A stretch of 64,000 nt of DNA from Lujinxingia litoralis (GCF_003260125.1 NZ_QHKO01000007.1:127233-191232); one strand, 5' to 3'; shown: positions 18,308-27,696, counted from the first letter of the stretch. The notes: a model not told the origin generated them from the sequence alone. Made by a program: numbers and translations.

Positions 18308-18685
18308 TTAGATGCCCAGGAGGTCGCGAATGACCTCCGGGCCGAGGTAGAGCATGACCACGGTAGAGGCCATGATTACCAGCATCAAAAAGGGGTTGAT
18401 GAAGTTCTCCACCCGCACCTTATCGGCTGCGATAACCTCGCCCTCGACCTTGATCTCGCAATAGGGGCGGTAGCCGATCACCGACACCAGCTCAGCTTCA
18501 ATGTGGTGGAGCTCACCCTCTTCATCCTCGTAGATGGCTTCCAACAGCGGTTTGAGACGAGGACCGCCACGGCTGTCGAGCTTCTGGTCGTCGAGCCAGA
18601 GTTCGTACTGGGGCGCCAGGTAGAGCCAACGCAGAGTCCAGTCGCCCGTGACTTTAAGGGTGTGATCGCGCCATTGCACTTCCAT
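18308..18685 (-). CDS. Small protein with C-terminal membrane anchor
   Basis: 125 residues; GGAG lies 7 bases before the ATG. The N-terminal two thirds is beta-rich and soluble-looking (WTLRWLYLAPQYELWLDDQKL, ELVSVIGYRPYCEIKVEGEVI). A single hydrophobic helix (FLMLVIMASTVVMLYLG, about 97-114) near the C-terminus suggests a tail-anchored cytoplasmic protein. It is convergent with proB, 18 bases away, with no hairpin between. I do not recognise the family. Confidence 0.65.
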   Translation of the reverse strand: MEVQWRDHTLKVTGDWTLRWLYLAPQYELWLDDQKLDSRGGPRLKPLLEAIYEDEEGELHHIEAELVSVIGYRPYCEIKVEGEVIAADKVRVENFINPFLMLVIMASTVVMLYLGPEVIRDLLGI

Positions 18686-18801
18686 CGTAGGCTCCAGGAG
18701 GGGAGGGCCGCCGGTTCGCTAAGTGTGAACGTCCCCCTCAGTGTAGCGAGCCGGAGCCGGCGCGCAAAGCGCGCCAGAGATGGGCTCACCGGGGGCCGCG
18801 A

Positions 18802-19047
18802 TCAGAGCGCGGGCGATTCCTGGGCAATCTGCGAGGCGCCGACCAGGATGAATTTTTTATGCACGTGGAGCGCGAACGCGCAGTTCTCGGCGATGGAGCG
18901 CTCGGTGTAGGGCTCTTCCCGGCAGTCGAGCACGTCGGTCCAGCCGGCCACATGATCGGGGAAGTACACATCGAGGCCGGTGTTCTCGACAGGGCCGACC
19001 TGGGCGGCGTTTTGGGCTTCGTAGAGGTAGAGGGGCTGTTTTTCCAT
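18802..19047 (-). CDS. Small hypothetical protein
   Basis: 81 residues starting MEKQPLYLYEAQNA; GGAAG lies about 7 bases before this ATG. It is neutral, soluble-looking and has two Cys (VLDCREEP, AENCAFAL). It lies downstream of the DksA-like gene but is separated from it by a hairpin, so it probably has its own promoter. No family recognised. Confidence rests on the ribosome site and protein-like composition. Confidence 0.55.
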   Translation of the reverse strand: MEKQPLYLYEAQNAAQVGPVENTGLDVYFPDHVAGWTDVLDCREEPYTERSIAENCAFALHVHKKFILVGASQIAQESPAL

Positions 19048-19069
19048 CAGTTTACTTCCATTGTGGAAC

Positions 19070-19108
19070 AAAGCCGGCCTCCGGACTGCAGGTCGGGAGG
19101 CCGGCTTT
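19070..19108. terminator. Hairpin terminator downstream of the DksA-like gene
   Basis: AAAGCCGGCCTCC (19070-19082) pairs perfectly with GGAGGCCGGCTTT (19096-19108). It follows the minus-strand DksA-like gene by 44 bases and precedes the next minus-strand gene. Confidence 0.75.
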
Positions 19109-19152
19109 ATGATTCACGGATCACAGGTGGCGTTGCAGGGCGCTTATGCGAC

Positions 19153-19518
19153 TTACTCGGAGTAGAGCTTCTCGCGGCGCTCCTGCTCTTCTTTGCAGGC
19201 GATGCACATGGTGGTGACCGGTCGTGCACGCAGTCGCTGCAGTGAGATGTCGTCACCGCAGACCACGCACTCTCCGAATTCACCCTGATTGATGCGCTCG
19301 ATCGCCAGATCGATCTTGTCGATCAGGTAGCGCTCCCGGCCGCGCAGGCGCAGGCTCAGGCTCTGATCGGTGAGCGCACTGGCCAGATCGGCCTCATCAG
19401 CCATGTCGTCTTTGGACAGTTCGATTTCGTGCTTGATGGTATTGGCTGCTTTATGAAGGAGGCGCTTCTTCTCGTCGTTCAGAAGCTGCCGGAATTCCTC
19501 GATATGTTCAGGACTCAT
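19153..19518 (-). CDS. DksA/TraR-family zinc-finger transcription regulator
   Basis: About 120 residues from the ATG at 19518 (MSPEHIEEFRQLL). The frame is open upstream to 19611 and a GTG five codons earlier is possible, since neither has a strong ribosome site. The N-terminal coiled coil (about 5-70) ends before a C4 zinc finger, C-x2-C-x17-C-x2-C (CVVC...CIAC), the signature of DksA/TraR proteins. These bind the RNA polymerase secondary channel and tune transcription, often with ppGpp. The ERINQGEFGECVVCG segment is typical of the family. It is transcribed away from the pil operon, sharing the 490-base intergenic region. Confidence 0.85.
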   Translation of the reverse strand: MSPEHIEEFRQLLNDEKKRLLHKAANTIKHEIELSKDDMADEADLASALTDQSLSLRLRGRERYLIDKIDLAIERINQGEFGECVVCGDDISLQRLRARPVTTMCIACKEEQERREKLYSE

Positions 19519-20005
19519 GGCATAACCCACACGCTGTCTCGGCCTGAAAGCCGAAGGATTAGAGATGGTTGCGGCGGCATAAGCCTCTGGAATAGCGCCA
19601 AACGTAAGCACCGTAGAGCAAACTACCCAGCGACCCTCAAGCGTGGTGCCGGCTCAGGGGCAGGGAGGCGCGTGGAGGCGACCCCGCCAAATGAGCCTGC
19701 GAAGTGTAGTCAAAACCCCGGAGAGTTCAAGGCTCCACCGCGCCCGGCCGGCTGCCCCCAACATTGGCCCGGGGGAAGTTCATTCCGATGAAGAAAAAAA
19801 CTTTCGTAACATTCATCCTGGGCTACAATCGCCGCAGCACGATGGTCCTACAGCCCCCGAATACTTCCTGGCGATAGCGCGCCTTCTGAAGCCCCGGCTT
19901 GGCGCGTGATTTATAAGTAACTGGGCCAGGTTGACACTGTTTTTGCACGCGTGGCACGATGCGAGCGGATTTCTTCGAGTACAGCTTTAAGTAAGGAGCA
20001 GTCAC
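19519..20005. other. Divergent promoter region between the DksA-like gene and pilM
   Basis: No gene is supported in these 490 bases. The stretch 19791-19960 is AT-richer and likely carries the pil promoter. I see no DNA repeat core here. Confidence 0.5.
19931..19960 (+). promoter_or_regulatory. Candidate promoter for the pilMNOPQ operon
   Basis: A perfect TTGACA (19931-19936) is followed after 18 bases by CACGAT, a weak -10 (three of six). An overlapping TGGCAC at 19952 resembles a sigma-54 -24 element, but the -12 element is poor. Treat as tentative. Confidence 0.3.
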
Positions 20006-21073
20006 ATGGCGATGGCCAATGGACGCAACTGTATCGGTCTCGACATCGGCTCGAGCGCGGTCAAGCTGTGCGTCCTCAAAAGCAATAAGCGTGGTCTGAG
20101 TCTGCAGGCCTTCGATTACGCGCAGCTGCCGCCGGAGACGATTGTCGACGGGGCACTGATGAACTCGACGGTCGTCGCGGACGCCATCGTGGAGTTGTTG
20201 GGACGCAACAAAATTCGCCACAAAGAGTGCGCGATTAGCGTGTCCGGCAATACCGTGATCGTGAAAAAGATCCGGCTGCCCCTGATGACCCAGGAGGAGC
20301 TCGAAGAGTCGATTCAATGGGAGGCCGAGCAGCACATCCCCTTTGATATTCAGGATGTGTTCATCGGCTTTGAGGTGGTGGCTCCCAAGACCGAGCAGGG
20401 CCAGATGGATGTGGTCCTGGTGGCGGCGAAGAAGGACATGATCAACGACTACGTGGCGGTCTGCCACGATGGCGGCCTGGATCCGCTGGTCGTCGATGTC
20501 GATGCCTTCGCGCTGCAGAATATGTACGAGGTCAATTACGGCTTCCACCGCGGCGAGACGGTGGTGCTCCTCGATATCGGCAGCTCGGTGGTGACGATGA
20601 ACGTGGTCACCGACGGGGTCACGATGTTCACCCGCGATCTCTCGATCGGCGGCAGCGACATCACCGAGGAGATCCAGCGCCAGCTCAACATCACCTACCA
20701 GGAGGCCGAACTCTACAAGATGGGCGGCAGCCCGGGGATGAGCTCCGATGAGGTGCTGCCCCAGGAGGTGGAGAGCATCATTCAGGACAAAGCCGAGGAT
20801 ATGGCCCACGAGATTCAGCGCTCGCTGGATTTCTATGCGGCCACCGCCGCCGACTCCCGGATCGACAAGATTGTGGTCAGCGGGGGCACCGCGGCGATCC
20901 CATCGCTGGTGCGTACCATCGCACGGATCAGCGGGGTGCCGGCCGAGCTGGCCAACCCCTTCCGCAACGTCACCTACGATGAGCGGCAGTTTACCCCGGA
21001 CCGGATTCAGCGCTGGTCGCCGATTGCGGCGGTCAGTGTGGGTCTGGCGCTTCGGAGGATTAACGAACGATGA
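20006..21073 (+). CDS. pilM: Type IV pilus assembly ATPase-fold protein PilM
   Basis: 355 residues with the actin-like fold of PilM, a cytoplasmic protein that docks on the PilN N-terminus to form the alignment subcomplex. Motifs seen: GLDIGSSAVKLCVLK (phosphate-1 loop, about 10-24), VLLDIGSSVVTMNVV (phosphate-2), and VVSGGTAAIPSLV (adenosine motif, about 290-302). IKKIRLPLMTQEEL-type sequence in the middle is characteristic of PilM. AAGGAG stands 9 bases before the ATG. Its TGA overlaps the pilN ATG (ATGA), so the two are translationally coupled. First gene of pilMNOPQ. Confidence 0.95.
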   Translation: MAMANGRNCIGLDIGSSAVKLCVLKSNKRGLSLQAFDYAQLPPETIVDGALMNSTVVADAIVELLGRNKIRHKECAISVSGNTVIVKKIRLPLMTQEELEESIQWEAEQHIPFDIQDVFIGFEVVAPKTEQGQMDVVLVAAKKDMINDYVAVCHDGGLDPLVVDVDAFALQNMYEVNYGFHRGETVVLLDIGSSVVTMNVVTDGVTMFTRDLSIGGSDITEEIQRQLNITYQEAELYKMGGSPGMSSDEVLPQEVESIIQDKAEDMAHEIQRSLDFYAATAADSRIDKIVVSGGTAAIPSLVRTIARISGVPAELANPFRNVTYDERQFTPDRIQRWSPIAAVSVGLALRRINER

Positions 21074-21738
21074 TTCGCGTAAACCTCTTACCGATCAAGC
21101 AAGCTCGCCGCCGCTCGGCCGGTCGCACCCAGCTCTTGCTCTTCGCCGGCCTGCTCATCGCCGAGTTGGTCATCCTCTTTGTGTTCTATCTGGTGGAAAG
21201 CGAGAAGTTGGATACCCGCCAGACCGAGGTCACCGGTCTGCAGCGCGAGGTCTCCGCCATTGAAAACGAGGTGGCCGACGCGCGCACCCTGGAGAAGGAG
21301 GCCGAAGCGCTGGATGCCCAGCTGGCCGTGCTCAATGAGCTGGAGGCCCGGCGTATCGGTCCGGTGCGCATGCTCGACGAGGTCCAGGCGATGCTCAGCC
21401 CGCCCCGCAACGAAGAGGAGCGGGTGGCCCAGCTGCGCCGGGACTGGAACGTGGAGTGGGACACTCGTCGCCTCTGGATTGAGAGCTTCACCGAGGGAGA
21501 GGGCGCCTTCAGCCTGGAGGGCATGGCCGGTACGGCCGATGATGTCGCCGAGTTTCTTCAGCGCATGACCACCGCTCGCCACTTCAACAACGTGCAGCTC
21601 GAGTATGTTGAGACCGCCAGCTCCGCCGGCCGCAGCGGTGCCGGGGCGATGCGGATGGTTCGCTTCCGGATCTTTGGCGAGCTGAGCTACATCGGCTACG
21701 CCGCCGCTCAGGACACCGACGCCAACCAGGGCAGCTAA
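21070..21738 (+). CDS. pilN: Type IV pilus alignment protein PilN
   Basis: 222 residues. The N-terminus MIRVNLLPIK is the conserved cytoplasmic motif that binds PilM. One membrane helix (LLLFAGLLIAELVILFVFYL, about 19-38) leads into a coiled coil (about 42-90) and a periplasmic ferredoxin-like fold. The start overlaps the pilM stop. It pairs with PilO to bridge the inner-membrane platform to PilP and the secretin. Confidence 0.95.
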   Translation: MIRVNLLPIKQARRRSAGRTQLLLFAGLLIAELVILFVFYLVESEKLDTRQTEVTGLQREVSAIENEVADARTLEKEAEALDAQLAVLNELEARRIGPVRMLDEVQAMLSPPRNEEERVAQLRRDWNVEWDTRRLWIESFTEGEGAFSLEGMAGTADDVAEFLQRMTTARHFNNVQLEYVETASSAGRSGAGAMRMVRFRIFGELSYIGYAAAQDTDANQGS

Positions 21739-21776
21739 GCCGCGCCCGGTGAATTCGCCACTGGAGGGCGAAGACG

Positions 21777-22349
21777 ATGAATGAGTTGATCGACCGATTT
21801 AATGCCTACCCGCTGGGGCAGAAGGTGCTGGCGGTGTTCGTCCTGATGATCGGGATTCTGGTGGGCTTTCTGACGCTGGTGCACCGGCCGATGCAGGATG
21901 AGATCGCCAAGGCGGAGACGCGCCGCAGCGAGCTCCAGCGGGAGCTGGGCCGGCTCAAAGAGATCAGTGAGAGCCGCGCCGAGGTGGTCGCGCGCCTCAA
22001 TGATCTGGAGCGTCAGCTGCATATCGCCCGCGAGAAGCTGCCGGAGTCGGCCGAGATTCCCAGCCTTTTGCAGCGCATTCATAACCAGGCCAAGACCGCC
22101 GGGCTGGAGATCAACCGCTTCCGGCGCAATGAAGACGTCGCCAGCAGCGACTTCATCGAGATCCCGGTGGAGATGGAGCTGGTCGGCAGCTTCGATGAAG
22201 TCGCCAACTTCTTTTACTTCGTCGGCCGGATGACGCGTATCGTCAACGTCAAGGATATCAACGTCAAACGGCAGACAAGTGGGCTGGTCGCCGACGGTCA
22301 ACTCCAGGTTTCGGCCCGGGCCACGACCTATCGCTGGAAAGCCAACTAA
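21777..22349 (+). CDS. pilO: Type IV pilus alignment protein PilO
   Basis: 190 residues with one N-terminal membrane helix (VLAVFVLMIGILVGFLTLV, about 17-35), a coiled coil (about 45-90), and a periplasmic domain with the PilO-typical stretch IPSLLQRIHNQAKTAGLEI and IPVEMELVGSFDEVANFFY. It lies 38 bases after pilN, with GGAGGGCGAAGACG upstream. It forms heterodimers with PilN that set pilus machinery geometry. Confidence 0.95.
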   Translation: MNELIDRFNAYPLGQKVLAVFVLMIGILVGFLTLVHRPMQDEIAKAETRRSELQRELGRLKEISESRAEVVARLNDLERQLHIAREKLPESAEIPSLLQRIHNQAKTAGLEINRFRRNEDVASSDFIEIPVEMELVGSFDEVANFFYFVGRMTRIVNVKDINVKRQTSGLVADGQLQVSARATTYRWKAN

Positions 22350-22417
22350 GCGGCGCGAATCCCGATGTGTCGGTCCCTCCCCGGCCGGGGAGGGGACGCT
22401 GAGATAAGGTGAGCAGG

Positions 22418-23221
22418 ATGATTGAGCTTCAGAAGAGAGCCCGCACGCGGCGGGCCCGGCCCGGGGCGCGGCGGTGGTGGATAGTCGCCGCGCTGGTCGT
22501 GCTGAGTGTGCCGACGCTGGGCGCCTGTGGTGGCGATCAGGCCACGGGAATTCCGCCCGAGGTGCTGGAGCGCCAGAAACGACGCCAGCAGCGCGCCGAG
22601 AAGGCCCAGGAGGCCTCTCCCGGTGCCGCCGCCGGCGCGGACTCCGCGCAGCTCGCGGCGTTTGATCCGGCTGAGGACTATCAGCGTCCCGATTATCCGG
22701 TGCGCCGCAACCCCTTCCAGCCCGATCTGGACGTGATGCAACCCGAGCCGGCGACGGTCGATGATTCGGTGCGACCGCTGGAGCCCCTGGAGGAGTTTCC
22801 GCTCAGCTCGCTGAATCTGGTGGCCGTCATCAGCGAGACGGCGGTGCCGCGGGCGATGTTCGTGGATCCCAACGGGCTGGGGCATTTTGTCAAAGAAGGC
22901 GATCGCATCGGCCGCAACAGCGGCGTGGTGCGGGTGATTCGAGATAATGAGGTGGAGATCCGCGAGGGCGGCGCCGATGAGAGCGGCGCGGTGGTGACGG
23001 TGCGCCTGCGCGATCAGCAGCTGCGGGTGGCCGACAGCGGATTGACACCTGAGGAGCGTGAGGCGCTGAAGCGTCTGTTGGAATCTGAGGAGGGTCGTGA
23101 AGCGATTGAGCGCTCCTATCGCGACATGGCTCCGGGTGCGTCGGCCGCCGATGAGGCAGCCTCCCAGCGCGCATCTGACACACGGTTCCCGGGGCTCGCC
23201 CCGCCCTCACGGCGGCAATGA
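22418..23221 (+). CDS. pilP: Type IV pilus lipoprotein PilP
   Basis: About 267 residues. I chose the ATG at 22418 (AAGGTGAG upstream); a GTG three codons earlier is possible. A basic N-terminus and hydrophobic stretch lead to a lipobox at LGACGG. The central region is disordered and Gln/Ala-rich. The PilP beta-domain follows (about 85-200): DYPVRRNPFQPDL, LSSLNLVAVISETAVPRAMFVDPNG and GHFVKEGDRIGRNSGVVRVI are typical. It links the PilNO complex to the PilQ secretin. It has an extra C-terminal tail (about 210-267) predicted disordered. It runs past the first codons of the long upstream frame that precedes pilQ. Confidence 0.9.
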   Translation: MIELQKRARTRRARPGARRWWIVAALVVLSVPTLGACGGDQATGIPPEVLERQKRRQQRAEKAQEASPGAAAGADSAQLAAFDPAEDYQRPDYPVRRNPFQPDLDVMQPEPATVDDSVRPLEPLEEFPLSSLNLVAVISETAVPRAMFVDPNGLGHFVKEGDRIGRNSGVVRVIRDNEVEIREGGADESGAVVTVRLRDQQLRVADSGLTPEEREALKRLLESEEGREAIERSYRDMAPGASAADEAASQRASDTRFPGLAPPSRRQ

Positions 23222-23325
23222 TGAAGATGAACGACGTCGATGAACGACGGGGTGTATTCGGTTGGAGCGCTCGCGCGTTTGGCCACGAAGGCATCACCCA
23301 TGCTGCAATACGCAGGAGTCAGGCT

Positions 23326-26300
23326 ATGAGATGGAAGATACCGGTAGTGATGCTGTGCGCGACTCTGGGCTACGGTGCGCCAGCCCTGGCGCAGACGCCG
23401 GCGGCGGTGGCGCAGAGCAGTGAGCTCAACGCGGTCAGCACCTTCTCGGTGGATGAGGCCAGCGATGGCACCTACATCCGCATTGAAGGGAGCCAGGTGG
23501 CGACCTTCTCGGTGTTTAAGCTCGACGATCCGCCACGGCTGTTTGTGGACCTCTCCAACAGCGAACTGGCCGGGGAGACGGTCAGCAAGCAGGTCAACAA
23601 CGGGGTGATCTCGCGGGTGGGGCTCATTGAGTTTGAGGACAGCTTCCAGACGGTGGCCCGCCTGGTCATCGGGTTTGAGGAGAGCGCTCACTACGATGTG
23701 CGCACCGAGGGCAGCGATGTGGTGGTCTTTGTCGACGGCGCCGGTCGCCGCGGGCAGGCCAGCGCGGCGGTCGCTCGTCAGGACGGGGCCTCAGCCCAGG
23801 AGCTGGAGCGCAGCCGTCAGGCCTATGAGCGTGCCAGTGCCGAGCTGGCCAGCACTCAGCAGGCGCTGAGCCGCGCCCAACAGGAGTTGGCCCAGGCCCG
23901 GGCCCAGCGTGAGCAGGCCCGCGGCCAGGAGCGCGAGCGCCTGGAGCAGGAGATCGCCACGCGGACCCGGGCGCTGGAGCAGGCACAGCACCAGGCCAAC
24001 AGCCGTCAGGCCGAGGCCCAGGCGTTGCGCCAGCAGCTGGCTGCGGTGGAGGCCGAACAGGCCCAGAGCCAGCAGCGTCTGGTCGACGCCCAGCGTCGCG
24101 CCGACCAGGCCGAAGCCGAGCGTCAGGAGGCACTGCGCCTGGCCCGTACCAAGGAAGCCGAGGGCGAGCGTGCGCGTCAGCGAGCTCAAGAGCTGGAGGC
24201 GGAGCTTCGTAGCACCCAGCAGACGATGGCCAGTGTCAATCAGCAGCGCGAAGGTGCTCAGTCTGAGCTGGGGCGTCTCAGTGAGCAGGTTGAAGCCTCC
24301 GAGCGCCGTCTGGTAGCCGAGCGTCGCCAGCTCGAAGAGGCTCGTCGCCGCGAGGCCCAGTTGGAGGCGCAGTTGCAGCAGCTGAGTTCGTCGAGCTCCC
24401 AGGCCGATCGCGAGGCGATGGCCCGTTTGCAGGCCGAGCGTCAGCGCCAGCGCGAGTTGCAGGTCGAGGCCCAGGCGCAGGTGGAGCGTGTGCAGCAGGA
24501 AGCCGCCCAGGCTCAGCGTGAACTCCAGCGTCTCAACAATGCGCTGGCCCAGCGCGACGCCGAGATCGAGCGTCTGCGCCAGGACGTGCAGCAGGCCCGT
24601 CAGGAACAGGCTCGCGAGGTCGCCAGCGCCGATGAGGCCGAACGCGCTCGCCTGCGCGCTCTTAACGAGGCGATCGCCCGGGAAGAGCAGCGCGTGGCGT
24701 CGTTGGAGCAGGCCCGCCGCCAGGAAGAAGGGCAGCTGGAGAACCTGCAGGCGCGTCGTTCCCGAGAAGAAGATGGTGTGGCCGCCGTGCGCCAGGAGCG
24801 GGAGCGCCTGGAAGACGAGATGGCTCAGGCCCGCCAGGCGCTGGAGGCCGAGCTGACTCAGGCTCGCCGGGCGCTTGAGGCCACCCGTGAAGAGGCCGCG
24901 CGCGCGGAAGCCGCTCGTGAAGAAGCTACGCGTGCCGCGGCAGCTCAGGCCGCACGCGCCATCCCCGTGGACCCGAAGAACTCCAACGCGGTGCGTTCGG
25001 TACGACTGGAAACCGGTGATGACGGTCGCTCGCGCATCGTCGTGCAGCTTGAGCGCCCCGGTCAGGTGGAGACGACGCAGAGCCGCGATGGCCGTGCCGT
25101 CATGATCTTGAATGACGTGGCGCTGCCCGAACACCTGGAGCGCACGCTCGCGGCCGACAGCCAGGGCGGCGCGGTGCGCTTTGTCTCGAGCTTTGTTGAT
25201 GCCCGCACCAACACCGTGCGCATGGAGGCCGAACTTAACGACGAGGCCCGCGCCGAGTTGAGCCAGCAGGGCAATGAGCTGGTCTGGGAGTTTGCGCCGA
25301 CCCGTCCGGTGGCCACGCAGCAGCTTGCTGCCGATGCGTCTCCGCGCCGCGTGCGTGCCGGGGAGAGCGTGACCTCGGCCCCGCCGAATTACCCGCGTGT
25401 GGTCACCGACCCCTCGCAGGTGAGCTCGGTGCCGGGCATGAGTCGCAAGCGCATTACCATCGATCTGCGCAACGCCGACATTCAGAACGTGCTGCGCCTG
25501 GTCGCCACCGAGGGTGGTGTCAACATCATCGCCGGCGACGGGGTCTCCGGGGCGGTGACGATGCGCCTGCGCAACGTGCCGCTGGACCAGGTCTTCCTGA
25601 ATATTCTTCAGGCGCTGCAGCTCGGGTTTGAGGTGCGTGGCAATGTCATCCGCGTGGCGCCGGCGTCGGTGCTCAGTGAAGAAGAAGCCGCGCGTGCCGA
25701 GGCCCGCAGCCGCGCCCAGCGCGTCCAGCCCCTGGAGGTGTTCCTGCTTCCGGTGAACTACGCCACGGCCGATGAACTCGTCGCCCAGGTTCAGGGGCTG
25801 CTCAGCCCGCGGGGCAGCGTGTCGGTTGATGAGCGCACGAACACGCTGATCATCAAGGACCTGCGTGAAAACCTGACCTCGATCCGCATGCTGGTAGAGA
25901 CGCTCGACTCGCAGGTGCCGCAGGTGCTTATTGAGGCGCGCATCGTGGAGACCAGCGACACCTTCAGCCGTCAGATCGGTATTCAGTGGGGTGGCGACAT
26001 CGGCTTCTCGCAGGGCACCGGTAACCCGACCGGGCTGATCTTCCCCAACGTGCTCGGACTGGCCGGTGGCGCGACCGACGGTCAGACGCCGATTGCCGGT
26101 ACCTCGTCGAACCCGAACTTCGCGGTGAACCTCCCGGCACCGGTGGGTACCGGGGCCGGTGGTGCTATCGGCCTGACGATGGGGAGCGTGGGTGGGGCGG
26201 TGAACCTGAACCTGCGCCTCTCGGCGCTGGAAGAGGCCGGTCACGCCAAGATCGTCAGCGCGCCGCGCATTCTGACGATGGATAACAAAGAGGCCTCGAT

Positions 26301-26763
26301 CTCTCAGGGAACCAGCATTCCGATCAGCGTGGTCGGAGCGGCCGGGGTGCAGACGGTGTTTGTGGATGCGACCCTGGAGCTGACGGTGACCCCGCATGTG
26401 ACGCCGGATGGCAACATCCGTCTGGCGATTCAGGCGACCAAGAATGAGCCCGACTTCCAGAACACCGGTGCTCGCGGCGACCCCACGATCATCCAGCGCC
26501 AGGCGGAGACCGAGCTGCTGATTCCCGATGGAGACACCACGGTCATCGGGGGCATCTACACCCGCAACGCCGGTCATAGTCTCTCGGCGGTGCCCTTCCT
26601 GCATCGCATCCCGATTCTGGGCTTCTTCTTCAAGACTCAGTCGGAGAGCGAGCGGCGCTCGGAGCTGCTGATCTTCATCACCCCGCGTATCGTCAATCGC
26701 GCCGAATCGCTGGGCGGGATGTCCGCCGGCAGCGTCTCCGGCGAGAGCTGGGACGAGGAGTGA
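23326..26763 (+). CDS. pilQ: Type IV pilus secretin PilQ with a large coiled-coil insert
   Basis: 1,145 residues from the ATG at 23326, with AGGAG 7 bases upstream and a clear signal peptide (MRWKIPVVMLCATLGYGAPALAQ). The open frame extends back to 23218 but that part is not signal-like. Domains: AMIN (about 26-138); a very long Gln/Arg/Glu/Ala heptad-rich coiled coil (about 155-541); a second AMIN-like domain (about 555-660); STN/N0 (about 705-782); secretin N1 (about 803-865); the secretin pore (about 867-1125), ending in SERRSELLIFITPRIV. It forms the outer-membrane pore through which the pilus passes. Known PilQ proteins are shorter (myxobacterial ones about 900 residues); the coiled coil between AMIN domains explains the excess. 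Confidence 0.95.
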   Translation: MRWKIPVVMLCATLGYGAPALAQTPAAVAQSSELNAVSTFSVDEASDGTYIRIEGSQVATFSVFKLDDPPRLFVDLSNSELAGETVSKQVNNGVISRVGLIEFEDSFQTVARLVIGFEESAHYDVRTEGSDVVVFVDGAGRRGQASAAVARQDGASAQELERSRQAYERASAELASTQQALSRAQQELAQARAQREQARGQERERLEQEIATRTRALEQAQHQANSRQAEAQALRQQLAAVEAEQAQSQQRLVDAQRRADQAEAERQEALRLARTKEAEGERARQRAQELEAELRSTQQTMASVNQQREGAQSELGRLSEQVEASERRLVAERRQLEEARRREAQLEAQLQQLSSSSSQADREAMARLQAERQRQRELQVEAQAQVERVQQEAAQAQRELQRLNNALAQRDAEIERLRQDVQQARQEQAREVASADEAERARLRALNEAIAREEQRVASLEQARRQEEGQLENLQARRSREEDGVAAVRQERERLEDEMAQARQALEAELTQARRALEATREEAARAEAAREEATRAAAAQAARAIPVDPKNSNAVRSVRLETGDDGRSRIVVQLERPGQVETTQSRDGRAVMILNDVALPEHLERTLAADSQGGAVRFVSSFVDARTNTVRMEAELNDEARAELSQQGNELVWEFAPTRPVATQQLAADASPRRVRAGESVTSAPPNYPRVVTDPSQVSSVPGMSRKRITIDLRNADIQNVLRLVATEGGVNIIAGDGVSGAVTMRLRNVPLDQVFLNILQALQLGFEVRGNVIRVAPASVLSEEEAARAEARSRAQRVQPLEVFLLPVNYATADELVAQVQGLLSPRGSVSVDERTNTLIIKDLRENLTSIRMLVETLDSQVPQVLIEARIVETSDTFSRQIGIQWGGDIGFSQGTGNPTGLIFPNVLGLAGGATDGQTPIAGTSSNPNFAVNLPAPVGTGAGGAIGLTMGSVGGAVNLNLRLSALEEAGHAKIVSAPRILTMDNKEASISQGTSIPISVVGAAGVQTVFVDATLELTVTPHVTPDGNIRLAIQATKNEPDFQNTGARGDPTIIQRQAETELLIPDGDTTVIGGIYTRNAGHSLSAVPFLHRIPILGFFFKTQSESERRSELLIFITPRIVNRAESLGGMSAGSVSGESWDEE

Positions 26764-26876
26764 GCGAGATGCAGTGGCGATACCCGTTGGAATTTGAGAG
26801 CATGGGGGGAGAGCCCCCCCGGTCGATGCCTTTAGCTGGCGCCGCTGTGCGCCAGGCCCATACGAGGAGATGGATG

Positions 26877-27605
26877 ATGAGGACGCCCATCAAAGTAGCA
26901 AGCATGGCCACTGCGGTGCTGGCATTTGGCCTGAGCGGTTGCGTGGAGCAGGACGCCTCGCTGCAGCTAAAAGGAGGGGTGCTGGCCACCGCCAGCGCCG
27001 GTGACGCGGCTTGTGAGATGCCGGGAGACTATGAGTCGGCTGTCACGTTTTCTGCGAGAGGTGCCATTGCGGGTGCGGAACTCGCAGAGTTCGGCCAGCC
27101 GCTGATTGGCGACACGTACGAAAGCAATTCGCGCAATGTGTTCTATCTGGGGATTGCGTTTCGCAATCGCCTGCCAGACTCGCGCAACGTTGGCGCCACC
27201 GGTGGTGGCGGCTCAGGTGGGTTTGAGGGGCTTTACCTCGATCAGAACTCGGTGCTCGTGACCGGAGCTACGGTGAGTGTCCCTCCAGAGCTCAATGATT
27301 TTGGTAATTCGGCCGCTGACGTGGACTTTGAACCGGTGCATCGAGACTTCAGTGCGATTGCTGAGAGTGGAGACGGCTCGATTGTCATGCAGCTTCCGCT
27401 GATCAAGGGGAACTCCGAGTTGGAGCAGTTCTACGCGTTTGTGGAGTCGGCGGGAGCGCGCGAGATCACCTTTGTGCTCACGGTGCAGCTTGAAGGCGAG
27501 ACCTTTGCCGGGAACAAGGTGACCTCGAACGTTTATCAGTATCCGGTAACGATCTGCCCGAGCTGCGATGCGGGGACAACCGGGTTGTGCGCGGTGAAGG
27601 GATAA
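26877..27605 (+). CDS. Lipoprotein encoded directly after pilQ
   Basis: About 242 residues from the second of two adjacent ATGs (26874/26877), with GAGGAG 7 bases before it. The open frame reaches back to overlap the pilQ stop, but the lipoprotein signal (VASMATAVLAFGLSGC) begins only here. After the lipidated Cys the protein is beta-rich, with a Gly-rich loop (GATGGGGSGGFEG) and two closing Cys pairs (CPSC, GLCAV). It follows pilQ by 113 bases and precedes the operon terminator, so it may be co-transcribed. A role in pilus function is only inferred from position. Confidence 0.7.
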   Translation: MRTPIKVASMATAVLAFGLSGCVEQDASLQLKGGVLATASAGDAACEMPGDYESAVTFSARGAIAGAELAEFGQPLIGDTYESNSRNVFYLGIAFRNRLPDSRNVGATGGGGSGGFEGLYLDQNSVLVTGATVSVPPELNDFGNSAADVDFEPVHRDFSAIAESGDGSIVMQLPLIKGNSELEQFYAFVESAGAREITFVLTVQLEGETFAGNKVTSNVYQYPVTICPSCDAGTTGLCAVKG

Positions 27606-27645
27606 AGCTGAAGTCGTCTCCTCGGTGAGACGGAGTGACTCTTTG

Positions 27646-27686
27646 AAGCCCCCCGGTCGCGATATGCGGCCGGGGGGCTTTTTTGT
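27646..27686 (+). terminator. Terminator ending the pil operon and lipoprotein
   Basis: AAGCCCCCCGG (27646-27656) pairs with CCGGGGGGCTT (27670-27680), followed by TTTTTT. A strong rho-independent terminator. Confidence 0.9.
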
Positions 27687-27696
27687 GTGGAGGGTG

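Noticed and set aside
23791..26604. A 937-codon open frame antisense to pilQ
   Set aside because: The sense strand encodes a full secretin; the antisense Leu/Arg-rich product is composition driven.
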